Shown here: piece by piece, positions 53,302-64,000 of the stretch
Numbering within the stretch: the first letter of the stretch is position 1
Layout of the letters: the number at the start of each line of letters is the position of its first letter
Assembly: GCF_036226925.1 (NCBI RefSeq)
Contig: NZ_CP109031.1
Span: forward strand, 1,984,001-2,048,000
Direction: 5' to 3'
Source: Streptomyces sp. NBC_00659
GTDB lineage: Bacteria; Actinomycetota; Actinomycetes; Streptomycetales; Streptomycetaceae
Length of the DNA stretch: 64,000 nt
Program-made: the position numbers and the translations under genes
Notes under the pieces: model-generated
Databases searched by the model: none
What the model was told of the DNA's origin: nothing
Seen by the model: the letters and a program-made list of their open reading frames with translations, nothing else

Positions 53302-53317
53302 CCGCCCTGATGGGCGG
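53302..53317 (-). terminator. Terminator of rpe
   Basis: CCGCCC-TGAT-GGGCGG begins about 19 bases after the rpe stop on the leftward strand. Confidence 0.7.
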
Positions 53318-53335
53318 CGTTCACGTTCCCTTGGC

Positions 53336-54022
53336 TCAGTGGCCGCACGCCCATGACGCACGGGCCGTCGCCTCCTCGGCCTGGGTGCGCAGTGCACGTA
53401 CCGCCTGAGCGGGGTCCGCGGCCCCGTACACCGCCGAACCGGCGACGAACACGTCGGCTCCCGCCTCCGCGCACCGCTCGATGGTCGAGGCCGACACTCC
53501 ACCGTCGACCTGGAGCCACAGTTCCAGGCCGTGCTTGCTGATCAACTCGCGCGTGCGGCGGATCTTGGGGAGCATGATGTCAAGAAAAGCCTGGCCCCCG
53601 AATCCGGGCTCGACCGTCATGATGAGCAGCATGTCGAGCTCGGGGAGCAGATCCTCGTACGGCTCGATGGGGGTCGCGGGCTTGAGCGCCATGGAGGCAC
53701 GGGCGCCCATGGCCCGGATCTCGCGGGCGAGCCGGACGGGCGCGGCGGCGGCCTCCACATGGAAGGTGACGGAGCCGGCACCGGCTTCCACGTACTGGGG
53801 CGCCCACCGATCGGCGTCCTCGATCATCAGATGGCAGTCCAGCGGAGTGTCCGTCGCACGGGCCAAAGACTCTACGACCGGCACCCCGAGGGTGAGGTTC
53901 GGTACGAAATGGTTGTCCATGACGTCGACATGGAGCCAGTCCGCGCCTTCCACCGACTTTGCCTCCTCGGCAAGACGGGCGAAGTCGGCGGACAGGATGC
54001 TGGGGTTGATCTGCGCGGCCAT
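53336..54022 (-). CDS. rpe: Ribulose-phosphate 3-epimerase
   Basis: 228 residues. [58 protein letters not shown] and [12 protein letters not shown] are the family motifs, including the catalytic Asp and metal-binding His. It interconverts ribulose 5-phosphate and xylulose 5-phosphate in the pentose phosphate pathway. ATG at 54022. Confidence 0.97.
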   Translation of the reverse strand: MAAQINPSILSADFARLAEEAKSVEGADWLHVDVMDNHFVPNLTLGVPVVESLARATDTPLDCHLMIEDADRWAPQYVEAGAGSVTFHVEAAAAPVRLAREIRAMGARASMALKPATPIEPYEDLLPELDMLLIMTVEPGFGGQAFLDIMLPKIRRTRELISKHGLELWLQVDGGVSASTIERCAEAGADVFVAGSAVYGAADPAQAVRALRTQAEEATARASWACGH

Positions 54023-54156
54023 GCCCCAAGACTGCCATGCCCCGGGCCCGTTGCCCGCCCCGGTCCGGACCTGGATCGTCCCGCGGCTGCCGTACGAGGG
54101 TCCGCCGTGCCATGCTGGGCGGCCCAGCGGCGCTGTGTCCGGTCCCGGGGGTGGGC

Positions 54157-56391
54157 ATGAAGCGGCTCGACGTCTGGAAGCGCGGCACCATCGGAGTCGT
54201 GTGCGGCCGGCGGTCCAAGTGGCTGGTCCTGGCCCTGTGGCTGCTGATCCTGCTCTTCGTGGCACCGCTCGGAGCGAAGCTGAGCGACGCCCAGGACAAC
54301 GACGCGCAGTCCTGGCTGCCGGGCTCCGCCGAATCCACCCAGGTCCTCGACATCTCGAACGGGTTCAGGCCCGAGCAGATCCCCGCGGTCGTCGTCTACG
54401 CGCGCCCCGACGGCCTGACGGCACAGGACCGACGACAGATCTCCGAGGACGTCCGGCAGCTCAAGACGCTGCGGGACCACGGCATCCGCGGCGCCGAGAC
54501 CCGCGGGCCGGTCCTCGACCGGCAGCCGGACCCGCGCGCGGCGCAGATCTACGTCCCCATCACCATGGACGCGGCGGGCTGGCAGCGGATCGCCCCCGCC
54601 GTCGACTCCATCCGTGACCAGGTCGGCAAGGGCGGCGACGGGCTCTCGGTGCACATCACCGGGCCCGGGGGTACGGCCGCCGACTCCTCCAAGGCCTTCG
54701 AGGGCATCGACTCGACGCTGCTGTTCTCCGCGATGGCCGTCGTCATCGTGATGCTGCTGATCACCTTCCGCAGCCCGATCCTGCTGTTCGTCCCCCTGCT
54801 CGGTGTGGTCGTCGCCCTGTTCACGGCGCAGGCGCTGATCTATCTGCTGGCGAAACACGCCGGTCTGACCGTCAACGGCCAGAGCGCGGGCATTCTCACC
54901 GTGCTCGTGTTCGGCGCGGGGACCGACTACGCGCTGCTGCTGGTCGCCCGCTACCGCGAGGAACTGCGCCGTCACGAGGACCGGCACGAGGCGATGACCC
55001 TCGCCATGAACCGGGCGGGGCCCGCCATCCTCGCGTCGGGCGCCACGGTCGTGCTGAGCATGCTGGTGCTCCTGGTCGCCGAGATGAACTCGACGCGGGG
55101 GCTCGGCCCGGTCGCGGCGATCGGCGTGGCCGTCGGCCTGCTCGCCATGCTCACGCTCTTCCCCGCCCTGCTGCTGGTCTTCGGCCGCTGGATCTTCTGG
55201 CCCGCCGTCCCGCACCTCGGCTCGGCCGATCCGACCAGGAGCGGCGTCTGGGCGCACATGGGCCGGCGGATCGCCCGCCGCCCGCGGACCTTCTGGGTGG
55301 CCACGGCGCTGGCGCTCGGGCTGCTGTCCCTCGGCCTGATCCAGCTCCGCGCCGCGGGCATCCCCAACGCCGACCAGTTCACCGGGAAACCGGACTCGAT
55401 CGTCGGCCAGGAGGTGTCGGCGCGCTACTTCCCCGCGGGCGACGGGGATCCGCTGGTCATCGTGTCCGACACGGCGCAGGGCAGACAGGTCGGCGAGGCC
55501 GTGGCGGCGGATCCGGGCGTGGTGCCGGCGAGCATCGGTGTGCCCCCGGGCACCGCGCCGGTGCACGACGGCAAGGTGCTGTTCGAGGCGACCACCCGCG
55601 CCCCCGCCGACAGCGCGGCGGCCAAGGACACGGTGGAGCGGGTGCGCGACGCGGTGCACGCCGTGCCCGGGGCCGACGCGAAGGTGGGCGGCGGCTCGGC
55701 GGCCCTGCTGGACATGGAGAACGCCCAGACGCACGACAACTACCTGGTCATCCCGCTCGTCCTGGTGGTGGTCCTGCTGGTCCTGAGCGTCCTGCTGCGC
55801 GCGCTGATCGCTCCGCTCCTGCTGATCGGGACCGTGGTGCTGTCGCTGGCCACCGCCCTCGGTGTGAGCGCGCTGGCGTTCCGGCACGTCTTCGACTACG
55901 CGGGCGAGGACGTGGCGTTCCCGCTGTTCGTCTTCGTGTTCCTGGTGGCGCTCGGCATCGACTACAACATCTTCCTGACCACCCGTATCCGCGAGGAGGC
56001 CGGCCGCCACGGCACCCGGCAGGGTGTGGTGACGGGCCTCGCCACCACCGGGGCGGTGATCACCTCGGCCGGCCTGGTTCTCGCGGGCACGTTCGCGGCA
56101 CTGGGCACCCTGCCGATCGTGGGGTTCGCGGAGATCGGCTTCGCGGTCGCCCTCGGCGTGCTCCTGGACACCTTCGTGGTGCGCTCGGTGCTGGTCACCT
56201 CGCTCTTCCTCGATGTCGGCCCGAAGGTGTGGTGGCCGAACCGGCTCGCCCACGAGGACGGCGGCTCCCGGCACCCGGACACACCGGACCCGGAGCAGTC
56301 CGGGGAGCTCGCGGCGTCCCCGGGGCCCGCGGGACCCCAGGACACCGGGGACCCGGACGACTCCACGAGACCCGCCCGGCCGCCCGACTGA
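54157..56391 (+). CDS. MMPL-family (RND-type) transporter
   Basis: 744 residues with two repeats of one helix, an extracytoplasmic loop and five helices. [32 protein letters not shown] and [33 protein letters not shown] are the GxDY motifs of MMPL helices 4 and 10, where Asp carries protons. Such proteins export lipids or hydrophobic drugs. The Ser/Pro-rich C-terminal tail of about 45 residues is not conserved. ATG at 54157 with GGGGGTGGG upstream. Divergent from rpe. Confidence 0.93.
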   Translation: MKRLDVWKRGTIGVVCGRRSKWLVLALWLLILLFVAPLGAKLSDAQDNDAQSWLPGSAESTQVLDISNGFRPEQIPAVVVYARPDGLTAQDRRQISEDVRQLKTLRDHGIRGAETRGPVLDRQPDPRAAQIYVPITMDAAGWQRIAPAVDSIRDQVGKGGDGLSVHITGPGGTAADSSKAFEGIDSTLLFSAMAVVIVMLLITFRSPILLFVPLLGVVVALFTAQALIYLLAKHAGLTVNGQSAGILTVLVFGAGTDYALLLVARYREELRRHEDRHEAMTLAMNRAGPAILASGATVVLSMLVLLVAEMNSTRGLGPVAAIGVAVGLLAMLTLFPALLLVFGRWIFWPAVPHLGSADPTRSGVWAHMGRRIARRPRTFWVATALALGLLSLGLIQLRAAGIPNADQFTGKPDSIVGQEVSARYFPAGDGDPLVIVSDTAQGRQVGEAVAADPGVVPASIGVPPGTAPVHDGKVLFEATTRAPADSAAAKDTVERVRDAVHAVPGADAKVGGGSAALLDMENAQTHDNYLVIPLVLVVVLLVLSVLLRALIAPLLLIGTVVLSLATALGVSALAFRHVFDYAGEDVAFPLFVFVFLVALGIDYNIFLTTRIREEAGRHGTRQGVVTGLATTGAVITSAGLVLAGTFAALGTLPIVGFAEIGFAVALGVLLDTFVVRSVLVTSLFLDVGPKVWWPNRLAHEDGGSRHPDTPDPEQSGELAASPGPAGPQDTGDPDDSTRPARPPD

Positions 56392-56509
56392 CTAGTGCCG
56401 CGACAGGCAACGTTCGCCCCGTCGCGACTCCCGGCACGCACCGGAGCCCGGGCCGGTCGCCGGAGCGATGACCCGGACCGAGCCGGACGACGGACCTGGG
56501 AACGTCGGG

Positions 56510-57943
56510 TCAGGCGGTTCGGCGGATCAGGGCCAGGTACATCGCGTCCGTCCCGTGCAGGTGCGGCCACAGCTGGACGTCGGGGCCGTCGCCGAGCGCG
56601 GGCACGCCGGGCAGCAGCGGGCGGGCGTCGAGCAGTTCGGCGGAGCCGTCCTCGAAGTGCTTGAGGACGTCGTCGACCACCGCGCGGGTCTCGGCGAGGT
56701 GCGGCGAGCAGGTCGCGTACCCGACGACACCGCCGACCCGCACCGATGCGAGCGCCGTGCGCAGCAGCCCGCGCTGGAGCGACGCGAAGCCGTCGAGGTC
56801 CTCGGGGCGACGACGCCAGCGGGCCTCGGGACGGCGGCGCAGCGCGCCCAGGCCCGTGCAGGGCACGTCCATGAGCACCCGGTCGAAGGTGCCGGGCCGC
56901 CACGGCGGGCGGGTGCCGTCGGCGGCGATGACCTGGTAGGGGCCGGGGTTCCCGGCGAGTGCCTTGGCGACGAGCCCCGCGCGGTGCAGCTGCTTCTCGG
57001 AGGCGAGCAGCGTCGCGCCCCGCTGGGAGGCGAGGCCGGCCAGCATCGCGGCCTTGCCGCCGGGTCCGGCGCAGCCGTCCAGCCAGACCCGGTCGGGGCC
57101 GTCGAGCGGCGCGTTCGCCAGGGCGATCGCCACCAGCTGGCTGCCCTCGTCCTGGACACCCGCACGGCCCTCCCGTACGGCGTCGATGGCGCCCGGCTCA
57201 CCGCCCTCGGTGAGCCGCACGGCGTACGGGGACCAGCGCCCAGGAAGCGCCGAGTCCTCGTCGAGGGCGTCGAGGAGTTCCCCGGCGGTGGAGCGTCCGG
57301 GCCGGGCGACCAGGGTCACCTCGGGCCGCTCGTTGTCGGCCTCCAGCAGGTCCTCGATGCCGGCCCGGCCGCCGCCGAGGGAGTCCCAGAGCGCGGAGAC
57401 GACCCAGCGCGGGTGCGAGTGCACGACGGCGAGGTGTTCCTCGGCGTCCTCGGCGTAGGGCGGGGCGACCTGTTCCAGCCAGGCGTCGAGGTCCTGCCGC
57501 GCGACCTTGCGCAGCACGGCGTTCACGAACTTGGCCCGCCCGTCGCCGAGCACCACCCGGGCCAGCTCGACCGAGGCGGAGACGGCCGCGTGCGTCGGGA
57601 TGCGCGTGCCCAGCAGCTGGTGGACCCCGAGGCTGAGCACATCGAGGACCGGCGGGTCGACCTCCCGCAGCGGCCGGTCGACGCAGGCCGAGATGACGGC
57701 GTCGTACGTCCCCTGGCGGCGCAGCGTGCCGTACACCAGCTCGGTGGCGAGCGCGGCGTCCCGTGCATCGAAGTCGTCCTTCTGCCTCGCCTTGCGCAGC
57801 AGCGGAGGCAGGACGAGGTTCGCGTAGGCGTCCCGCTCGTCCACGGCCCGCAGCGCCTCGAAGGCGAGCATGCGGACCGGGTCCTTCTGGGGGCGGCGGT
57901 AGGGCTTGCCGGGCTTCTGCGGCCGACGGGGCTGCTCACTCAC
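56510..57943 (-). CDS. rsmB: 16S rRNA (cytosine-967-C5)-methyltransferase
   Basis: 477 residues. An N-terminal NusB-like RNA-binding domain (about 25-150) precedes a Rossmann methyltransferase: WLDGCAGPGGKAAMLAGLA binds SAM, DVPCTGLGALRRRPEARW and GYATCSPHLAETRAVV carry the two catalytic Cys of the RsmB/Sun (Fmu) family. It methylates C967 of 16S rRNA. It lies 63 bases downstream of fmt, the usual actinobacterial order fmt-rsmB. Confidence 0.96.
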   Translation of the reverse strand: MSEQPRRPQKPGKPYRRPQKDPVRMLAFEALRAVDERDAYANLVLPPLLRKARQKDDFDARDAALATELVYGTLRRQGTYDAVISACVDRPLREVDPPVLDVLSLGVHQLLGTRIPTHAAVSASVELARVVLGDGRAKFVNAVLRKVARQDLDAWLEQVAPPYAEDAEEHLAVVHSHPRWVVSALWDSLGGGRAGIEDLLEADNERPEVTLVARPGRSTAGELLDALDEDSALPGRWSPYAVRLTEGGEPGAIDAVREGRAGVQDEGSQLVAIALANAPLDGPDRVWLDGCAGPGGKAAMLAGLASQRGATLLASEKQLHRAGLVAKALAGNPGPYQVIAADGTRPPWRPGTFDRVLMDVPCTGLGALRRRPEARWRRRPEDLDGFASLQRGLLRTALASVRVGGVVGYATCSPHLAETRAVVDDVLKHFEDGSAELLDARPLLPGVPALGDGPDVQLWPHLHGTDAMYLALIRRTA

Positions 57944-58006
57944 GAAAAAGGTGCTCCGGATCCAGGAAAAAAGATGCGCTTATCAGCGTACGCCGCAGGT
58001 CCGGCG

Positions 58007-58939
58007 TCAGACTCCGAGCCGCTCCCCGGACGGAATCCGCACCCCGCGGGCCCAGTCGGCCGCGCGCATGGGCTTCTTGCCCTGGGCCTGCACCCAGAGC
58101 AGCTCCACGGCGAAGGAACCGGTGCCCACGTACACATTGTTCTTGGCGACCGACAGCTCGCCCGGGGCGAGATCCGTGCGGTCGGGCACCATCGCGACCT
58201 GGATGAGCTTGAGGCGCTCGTCGCGGAAGACGGTCCAGGAGCCGGGTGCGGGCGTGCACCCGCGCACCACGCGGTCGACGCGCAGCGCCGGGGCGGCCCA
58301 GTCGACGTGAGCGCTCTCCACGGTGATCTTCGGCGCGGAGCTGATGCCGTCGGCGGGCTGCGGCACGGCCTTGAGCGTGCCGTCCTCGATCCCGTCCATC
58401 GTCGCGGCGAGCAGTCCCGACCCGGCGAAGGCGAGCCGTGTGAGCAGGTCCCCGCTGGTGTCGGTGGGCCGGATCTCCTCGGTGACGGTCCCGTACACCG
58501 GCCCCGAGTCGAGGCCCTCCTCGATCAGGAAGGTGGAGGCGCCGGTGATCTCGTCCCCGGCCATGATCGCGTGCTGCACGGGAGCCGCGCCGCGCCAGGC
58601 GGGCAGCAGCGAGAAGTGCAGGTTGACCCAGCCCTGGGCGGGGATGTCGAGGGCGACCCGGGGCAGCAGCGCCCCGTACGCGACGACGGGACAGCAGTCC
58701 GGGCCGATCTCCCGCAGCCGGGCCAGGAATTCCTCGTCCCGGGGCTTCGCGGGCTTGAGCACCTCGATCCCGGCATGCTCCGCCCGCTCGGCGACCGGAC
58801 TCGCGACGAGCCGTCGCCCCCGTCCGGCCGGCGCGTCCGGCCGGGTCACGACGGCGGCCACCTCGTGCCGCCCAGAGGCGATCAGGGCGTCCAGGGCGGG
58901 AACGGCGACCTCGGGGGTGCCTGCGAAGACGAGCTTCAT
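58007..58939 (-). CDS. fmt: Methionyl-tRNA formyltransferase
   Basis: 310 residues. [20 protein letters not shown] opens the formyl-THF domain; [28 protein letters not shown] with catalytic Asn and His, and [13 protein letters not shown] with the catalytic Asp, are diagnostic. A C-terminal OB-like tRNA-binding domain follows. It formylates initiator Met-tRNA. No peptide deformylase gene sits next to it. ATG at 58939. Confidence 0.97.
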   Translation of the reverse strand: MKLVFAGTPEVAVPALDALIASGRHEVAAVVTRPDAPAGRGRRLVASPVAERAEHAGIEVLKPAKPRDEEFLARLREIGPDCCPVVAYGALLPRVALDIPAQGWVNLHFSLLPAWRGAAPVQHAIMAGDEITGASTFLIEEGLDSGPVYGTVTEEIRPTDTSGDLLTRLAFAGSGLLAATMDGIEDGTLKAVPQPADGISSAPKITVESAHVDWAAPALRVDRVVRGCTPAPGSWTVFRDERLKLIQVAMVPDRTDLAPGELSVAKNNVYVGTGSFAVELLWVQAQGKKPMRAADWARGVRIPSGERLGV

Positions 58940-59120
58940 GGGTGGTGGTTGGCCTCTCGGGCGGGAGCACTTCCATCCCCCGCGCGCGTACCGGTTCGGG
59001 CCATGCACGGGGCAGCGCACCAGTCTATGCCGCGCGGGACCCGAGAGCCCGGGCGTTCTCCGCAGGGCCATGTCCCCGGGCCCGCACGGGCGGTACGGCC
59101 GCGCGGACGGGGCACGGGAA

Positions 59121-59184
59121 CGGGCTGTGGGCGGCGTTCGGTGACGGGCTGTGGGCGGCGCACGGTGACGGGCTGTGGGCGGCG
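59121..59184. repeat. 24-bp tandem repeat upstream of fmt
   Basis: CGGGCTGTGGGCGGCG recurs at 59121, 59145 and 59169, so the period is exactly 24 bases with about 2.7 copies. It lies in the 573-base gap 58940-59512, which has no credible gene (frames through the repeat give only compositional peptides). Confidence 0.8.
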
Positions 59185-59413
59185 TACGTGGGAGGAACTT
59201 GGCCGGGCGGATGCGCGTCGGCCCGCCGAAGCCGGGCTCCGGCGGTACGCGCTGTCCGCGCCGTCCGCGCACAGGCCCGGGTGGTGCGGACCGGCCGTCG
59301 GCACAGGCGGAGGGGGCCGCCCGTAGGCGCACGGGGCGCGTCGATCGCACGACAGGGGGCGTACAGCGCGGGACGCGCCCCGTTCATATGCTCTTGCGCC
59401 CTTGCACCCGTGA

Positions 59414-60055
<642 letters not shown>

Positions 60056-60277
60056 CCCGACTCCCCGAGACGACAACTGCCTCCCGGCGCCAGACCCCGG
60101 GGGGCAGTCCCCTGCGCACGCCCGTGCCCGAGTCCGCCTTCCCGCTCCATCCCCCGGCCCGGCCTGCACCCCCTGCCGATGCGCGGAGGCATGCCCCCTG
60201 GCATCGGGCCACCCGGCCACCCCCCGGTCCACGGCGGGCACCCGTGCGGCACACGGTCCGCGACCCGTGCTCGGCGC

Positions 60278-60330
60278 GACCCCACCGGATCTCACCCGGT
60301 CTCATCCGATCCCACCCGGCTGCCTCACCC
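60278..60330. repeat. Ten-base tandem repeat at the priA stop
   Basis: Units CCACCGGATCT, CACCCGGTCT, CATCCGATCC, CACCCGGCTG and CTCACCCGATG follow each other with a period of about ten bases; the last one overlaps the priA stop codon. The rest of 60056-60277 shows nothing I can support. Confidence 0.55.
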
Positions 60331-62481
60331 GATGTCGGGCGGATCGATCCGGATGCGTACGGGGTCAACGCCCCCGCGGGCCATGCGCGCCGCCTGCGCG
60401 CTCTTCAGCGCCGCCGCCAGAGCGGCGCCACTGCCCGGGGGCACCCGGATGAGCACCCGTTCCCCGGGCTCCCCGGGAGGCGGTCCACCGGGCCGCCTGG
60501 GCCGCCCCGCCTCACCGGCCGACAGCGGCACGGGCCCCAACACCTCGGCGTCGCCCGGCAGTTCGGCAGCCGCGAGAAACCCGGCGAGCGCCTCCGGCGC
60601 CCCGGACACCGCCGCCATCCGGGAGACGGGCGGAAATCCCAGCTCGGCCCGCTCGGCGAGTTCACGCACCGCGTGCCCGACCGGATCCCATCGCACGAGC
60701 GCCTGCACGGGCCGCAGGGTCGGTTCGGCCACGACCGCGACCGTGCCGCCCTCTCCCTGCGGACGGACCAGCGCGGCGGCCGCCGTCCACCGGCGCAACG
60801 CGTCCTCGCCGGCCCGCAGATCGGGCCGTCCGAGCATGGCCCAGCCGTCGAGCAGCAGGGCCGCCGCGTACCCGCCCTCGGCGACCGGTTCGGCCCCCGG
60901 CGTGCTGACCACCAGGGCGGGTGCCGCGGACACCGTGTCCAGCACCTGCTCCCGCCCGGACGTGCGCACCGGCACGGCCGGGAACGCCCGCCCCAGCTCC
61001 TCGGCGGTCCGCCGGGCACCGACGACCTGCGCCCGCAGCCGGAACCCGCCGCACTCCTGGCAGTGCCAGGCGGTCTCGTCCCGCCCGCACCACCCGCAGC
61101 GCAGCGCCTGGGCGTCCTGCGCCTCCAACGGCCCCGCGCAGTGCCGGCACCGCGCGGGCTCCCGGCACCGCGCACAGGCCATCCGGGGCACATATCCCCG
61201 CCGGGGCACCTGGACCAGCACGGGCCCGTGCTTCAGCCCTTCCCTGACGGTCTGCCAGGCGAGCGTCGGCAGCCGGGCGGCCCGTGCGGCCTCGTCGCGG
61301 GCGAGATCGCCGTCCGAGACGGTCCGCACCAGCGGCGCGGCGGCACGTACCTGGTCCCGGTCGGCGGCCAGCGGCAGCGCCCAGCCACTCTCGACCAGTT
61401 GTGCCGCCTCCACCGTGCACGTCCAGCTCCCCAACAGGAAGCCGCACTTGTCACGTGAGGCGCGCAGCTCCAGGACTTCCCTGACATGCGGGAAGGGAGC
61501 GTTGTCGTCGCTGTGTCCGTCGTCGCCGTCGTCCCAGACGACGACCAGGCCCAGATCCCGCACCGGCGCGAACATGGCGGCCCGGGTACCGACCACGGCC
61601 CGGACGGACCCGCGCCGTACGGCGAGCCAGTCGCGGTAGCGCCGCTCCGGTCCCGCGTCGGCGGTCAGCACGGCGTGATGCCCCTCGCCCAGCAGGGACT
61701 TGAGGGCCGTGTCGACGCGGGCGGCGGGCCGGCCCGCCGGGACGACGACGAGCGCGCCGCGCCCGGAGGCGAGCGTCGCCTGCACCGCGCGGGCGATCTC
61801 CTCGGCCCACTCGGGACCGGGCAGCGCGGTCCACACCGCGCGCGGGGCGCCGCCTGAGGCCAGCGAGGCGAGGAAGTCGGCACCTCGCCCGTAGCGCCGC
61901 CAGGTCCCGGGGTCGGGTGCGGCGGGCGGCGGCGGGGGCTCCGGCGACTCCCGCGCCTCGGCACGGGCGTGCCGGGGCGGCACGGCCAGCTGCAGAACGT
62001 CGGCCAGCGAACCCGCGTACCGGTCGGCGACGGCGCGGGCCAGCCCCAGCAGTTCGGGTCCGAGGACGGGTTCGGGCGAGACGACCTGGGCGAGGGCGGC
62101 CAGCGGCCCGGAGTAGTCGGACTCGGCGACCCGCTCGACGAGATACCCGTCGATGAGACCGCCGCCCTCGCGCCGTCCCTCGCGCACCGTGCGCCCGCCC
62201 GCGCCGAAGCGGACCCGCACCCGCACGCCCGGCTGCGCGGCGGCGTCGAGGTCCTCGGGCACGGCGTAGTCGAAGTACCGGTCGAGGTGCAGTACGCCCT
62301 TGTCGACGAGCACCCGCGCGACGGGCAGTTCCTTCGCCAGCGGGGCACCCCGCCAGGTCCGCGGCTTCGCCTTCGGTGCCTTGACCTGCCGCACGGCCTC
62401 CCGGATCAGCGCAAGCTGCTCGGGCGGTGCGCCGTCCGCGCCGCCCGCGCTGTCCTCGGATCGCCCGTTCGCGCTGCTCAC
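60325..62481 (-). CDS. priA: Probable replication-restart protein PriA, helicase motifs degenerate
   Basis: 718 residues. The N-terminal DNA-binding domain (RVLVDKGVLHLDRYFDYAVPEDLDAAAQPGVRVRVRFG) and the eight zinc-binding Cys (CARCREPARCRHC ... CGWCGRDETAWHCQEC) are intact. Walker A is missing: where GVTGSGKTE is expected only ALPGPEWAEEIARAV/LASGRGALVVVPAGRP is found, and the DEEH box reads VVWDDGDDG. This is the actinobacterial form, probably without ATPase activity. GTG at 62481 has AGGA nine bases upstream; a GTG at 62505 is less likely. Lies downstream of metK. Confidence 0.93.
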   Translation of the reverse strand: MSSANGRSEDSAGGADGAPPEQLALIREAVRQVKAPKAKPRTWRGAPLAKELPVARVLVDKGVLHLDRYFDYAVPEDLDAAAQPGVRVRVRFGAGGRTVREGRREGGGLIDGYLVERVAESDYSGPLAALAQVVSPEPVLGPELLGLARAVADRYAGSLADVLQLAVPPRHARAEARESPEPPPPPAAPDPGTWRRYGRGADFLASLASGGAPRAVWTALPGPEWAEEIARAVQATLASGRGALVVVPAGRPAARVDTALKSLLGEGHHAVLTADAGPERRYRDWLAVRRGSVRAVVGTRAAMFAPVRDLGLVVVWDDGDDGHSDDNAPFPHVREVLELRASRDKCGFLLGSWTCTVEAAQLVESGWALPLAADRDQVRAAAPLVRTVSDGDLARDEAARAARLPTLAWQTVREGLKHGPVLVQVPRRGYVPRMACARCREPARCRHCAGPLEAQDAQALRCGWCGRDETAWHCQECGGFRLRAQVVGARRTAEELGRAFPAVPVRTSGREQVLDTVSAAPALVVSTPGAEPVAEGGYAAALLLDGWAMLGRPDLRAGEDALRRWTAAAALVRPQGEGGTVAVVAEPTLRPVQALVRWDPVGHAVRELAERAELGFPPVSRMAAVSGAPEALAGFLAAAELPGDAEVLGPVPLSAGEAGRPRRPGGPPPGEPGERVLIRVPPGSGAALAAALKSAQAARMARGGVDPVRIRIDPPDIG

Positions 62482-62690
62482 AGCAGTATTCCTACCAGAC
62501 CGCACTGACAGCGCCGCCCGCCCGAGATCGGGCCAGCGACGCCGGTTCTCCCGAGATCAGGGCGGCAGCGGAACGTGATCCAGATTCACCGCACGCCGTG
62601 GGCGTACTCCACCGAAGTAACCGCGGCCATCGCACCGGGAGATCATCAGCGTACGAACCCAGGCCCGGACCGGCCACCGTTTTTCCGCGC

Positions 62691-62734
62691 AGCCGTGAGG
62701 CCCGGCACCCCTCGGGGTACCGGGCCTCACGGCT
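62691..62734 (-). terminator. Terminator of metK
   Basis: AGCCGTGAGGCCCGG (62691-62705) and CCGGGCCTCACGGCT (62720-62734) form a perfect 15-base-pair stem, about 20 bases after the metK stop; the loop can pair internally (ACCCC with GGGGT). There is no U-tract. Confidence 0.85.
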
Positions 62735-62753
62735 GTGGCGAAGCGTTCGCGGA

Positions 62754-63962
62754 CTACAGGCCCGCGGCCTTGCGCAGCGCGTCCACCCGGTCCGTCCGCT
62801 CCCACGTGAAGTCGGGCAGCTCACGGCCGAAGTGGCCGTAGGCGGCGGTCTGGGAGTAGATCGGGCGGAGCAGGTCGAGGTCGCGGATGATGGCCGCCGG
62901 ACGGAGGTCGAAGACGTCCGTGATGGCGGTCTCGATCTTCTCCGCGTCGACCTTGGCGGTGCCGAAGGTCTCGACGAACAGACCGACCGGCTCGGCCTTG
63001 CCGATCGCGTAGGCGACCTGGACCTCGCAGCGCGAGGCGAGGCCCGCGGCCACGACGTTCTTCGCGACCCAGCGCATCGCGTAGGCGGCCGAGCGGTCGA
63101 CCTTGGACGGGTCCTTGCCGGAGAAGGCGCCGCCGCCGTGGCGGGCCATGCCGCCGTACGTGTCGATGATGATCTTGCGGCCGGTGAGGCCGGCGTCGCC
63201 CATCGGGCCGCCGATCTCGAAGCGGCCGGTCGGGTTCACCAGCAGGCGGTAGCCCTCGGTCTCCAGCTTGATGCCGTCGTCGAGGAGGGCCTTCAGCTCC
63301 GGCTCCACCACGAACTCGCGGATGTCGGGAGCGAGCAGGGAGTCCAGGTCGATGTCCGAGGCGTGCTGCGAGGACACGACGACGGTGTCCAGGCGGACCG
63401 CCTTGTCGCCGTCGTACTCGATGGTGACCTGGGTCTTGCCGTCGGGACGCAGGTACGGGATGGTCCCGTTCTTGCGGACGTCGGACAGCCGGCGCGCGAG
63501 CCGGTGCGCGAGGTGGATCGGGAGCGGCATCAGGTTCGGGGTCTCGTCCGTCGCGTACCCGAACATCAGGCCCTGGTCGCCGGCGCCCTGCCTGTCCAGC
63601 TCGTCCTCGTCGCCCTCGACACGGGACTCGTACGCCGTGTCGACACCCTGCGCGATGTCCGGGGACTGGGACCCGATCGACACCGACACGCCACAGGACG
63701 CTCCGTCGAAGCCCTTCTTCGAGGAGTCGTAACCGATCTCCAGGATCTTGTCGCGGACGAGCTGGGCGATCGGCGCGTACGCCTTGGTCGTGACCTCTCC
63801 GGCCACGTGCACCAGGCCGGTGGTGATGAGCGTCTCCACGGCGACCCGGGATGTCGGGTCCTCGCGCAGAAGGGCATCGAGAATGGTGTCGCTGATCTGG
63901 TCAGCGATCTTGTCGGGGTGACCCTCGGTCACGGACTCCGAGGTGAACAGGCGACGGGACAC
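62754..63962 (-). CDS. metK: S-adenosylmethionine synthetase
   Basis: 402 residues, full length. [51 protein letters not shown] and the phosphate loop [23 protein letters not shown] are the three signature motifs. It makes SAM from ATP and methionine, feeding among others RsmB. GTG at 63962 with GGGAG upstream. Only 38 upstream bases are in the window, so its promoter or any riboswitch is not visible. Confidence 0.98.
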   Translation of the reverse strand: MSRRLFTSESVTEGHPDKIADQISDTILDALLREDPTSRVAVETLITTGLVHVAGEVTTKAYAPIAQLVRDKILEIGYDSSKKGFDGASCGVSVSIGSQSPDIAQGVDTAYESRVEGDEDELDRQGAGDQGLMFGYATDETPNLMPLPIHLAHRLARRLSDVRKNGTIPYLRPDGKTQVTIEYDGDKAVRLDTVVVSSQHASDIDLDSLLAPDIREFVVEPELKALLDDGIKLETEGYRLLVNPTGRFEIGGPMGDAGLTGRKIIIDTYGGMARHGGGAFSGKDPSKVDRSAAYAMRWVAKNVVAAGLASRCEVQVAYAIGKAEPVGLFVETFGTAKVDAEKIETAITDVFDLRPAAIIRDLDLLRPIYSQTAAYGHFGRELPDFTWERTDRVDALRKAAGL

Positions 63963-64000
63963 AACGCTCCCTGTGGTTGCAGCGGCTGCTGGCTGATCAT

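Noticed and set aside
63963..64000. SAM riboswitch upstream of metK
   Set aside because: Only 38 bases are available, containing just a ribosome site; nothing can be concluded.

Overview
The window is high-GC actinobacterial DNA with strong third-position GC bias, many GTG starts and families typical of Streptomyces: RbpA, conservon (cvn) proteins, actinobacterial GuaB1, the truncated-motif PriA and the polyprenol-phosphate-mannose synthase Ppm1. Gene order (rbpA-fxsA-ppm1, the riboflavin/histidine operon, guaB1-rpe-rsmB-fmt-priA-metK) matches, from memory, the SCO1419 to SCO1476 part of the S. coelicolor core chromosome. It is mostly conserved core with small accessory insertions and deletions. 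No tRNA, rRNA, CRISPR, prophage or insertion sequence was seen.

Layout. 1-7.7 kb: end of a GDPD phosphodiesterase gene, an MFS carrier, rbpA behind a near-perfect sigma-R promoter, fxsA, ppm1, a YtcJ-type amidohydrolase with an Lrp regulator. 8-18.4 kb: acyl-CoA dehydrogenase, TetR regulator, secreted C39-like peptidase, APC permease, a P-loop kinase, a candidate small RNA, and an EccA/CbbX-like AAA+ ATPase. 18.4-26.3 kb: two CNNM/CorC membrane proteins, then a leftward run ribE-ribM-ribBA-ribH-hisE-hisG-PH domain, headed by an FMN riboswitch. 26.6-35.6 kb: ROK regulator divergent from an MFS carrier, thioesterase, alginate-lyase-like protein, NCS2 permease, GH6 protein, DUF5995 and an LLM-type oxidoreductase. 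35.6-43.4 kb: lysine 2-monooxygenase/5-aminopentanamidase (davB/davA), a conservon without its GTPase, and a HAD-endonuclease/exonuclease/phosphatase fusion. 43.4-49 kb: a 400-bp degenerate GA/GC repeat, a four-gene ABC importer operon divergent from a GntR/UTRA regulator. 49-64 kb: Lrp, a permease remnant, guaB1, barstar/RNase pair, SorC-type regulator, rpe, MMPL transporter, rsmB, fmt, a small HTH-like protein, priA and metK.

Most interesting signals. Two complete chitinase-type promoters (12-bp repeats of TGGTCnnnnCCn type around a TTGAC -35 and a correctly spaced -10) stand at 9744-9784 and 26457-26498, both pointing rightward into places with no rightward gene. In S. coelicolor, as I recall, chitinase genes occupy exactly these two positions (next to the acyl-CoA dehydrogenase and next to ribE). 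The window therefore appears to hold promoter fossils of two lost chitinase genes. Other points are a self-contained promoter-hairpin-terminator unit at 16083-16190, the GA/GC-rich repeat at 43515-43930, the HAD-EEP fusion beside an organophosphate-type ABC operon, helically phased repeats upstream of davAB, and several clean operators between divergent genes.
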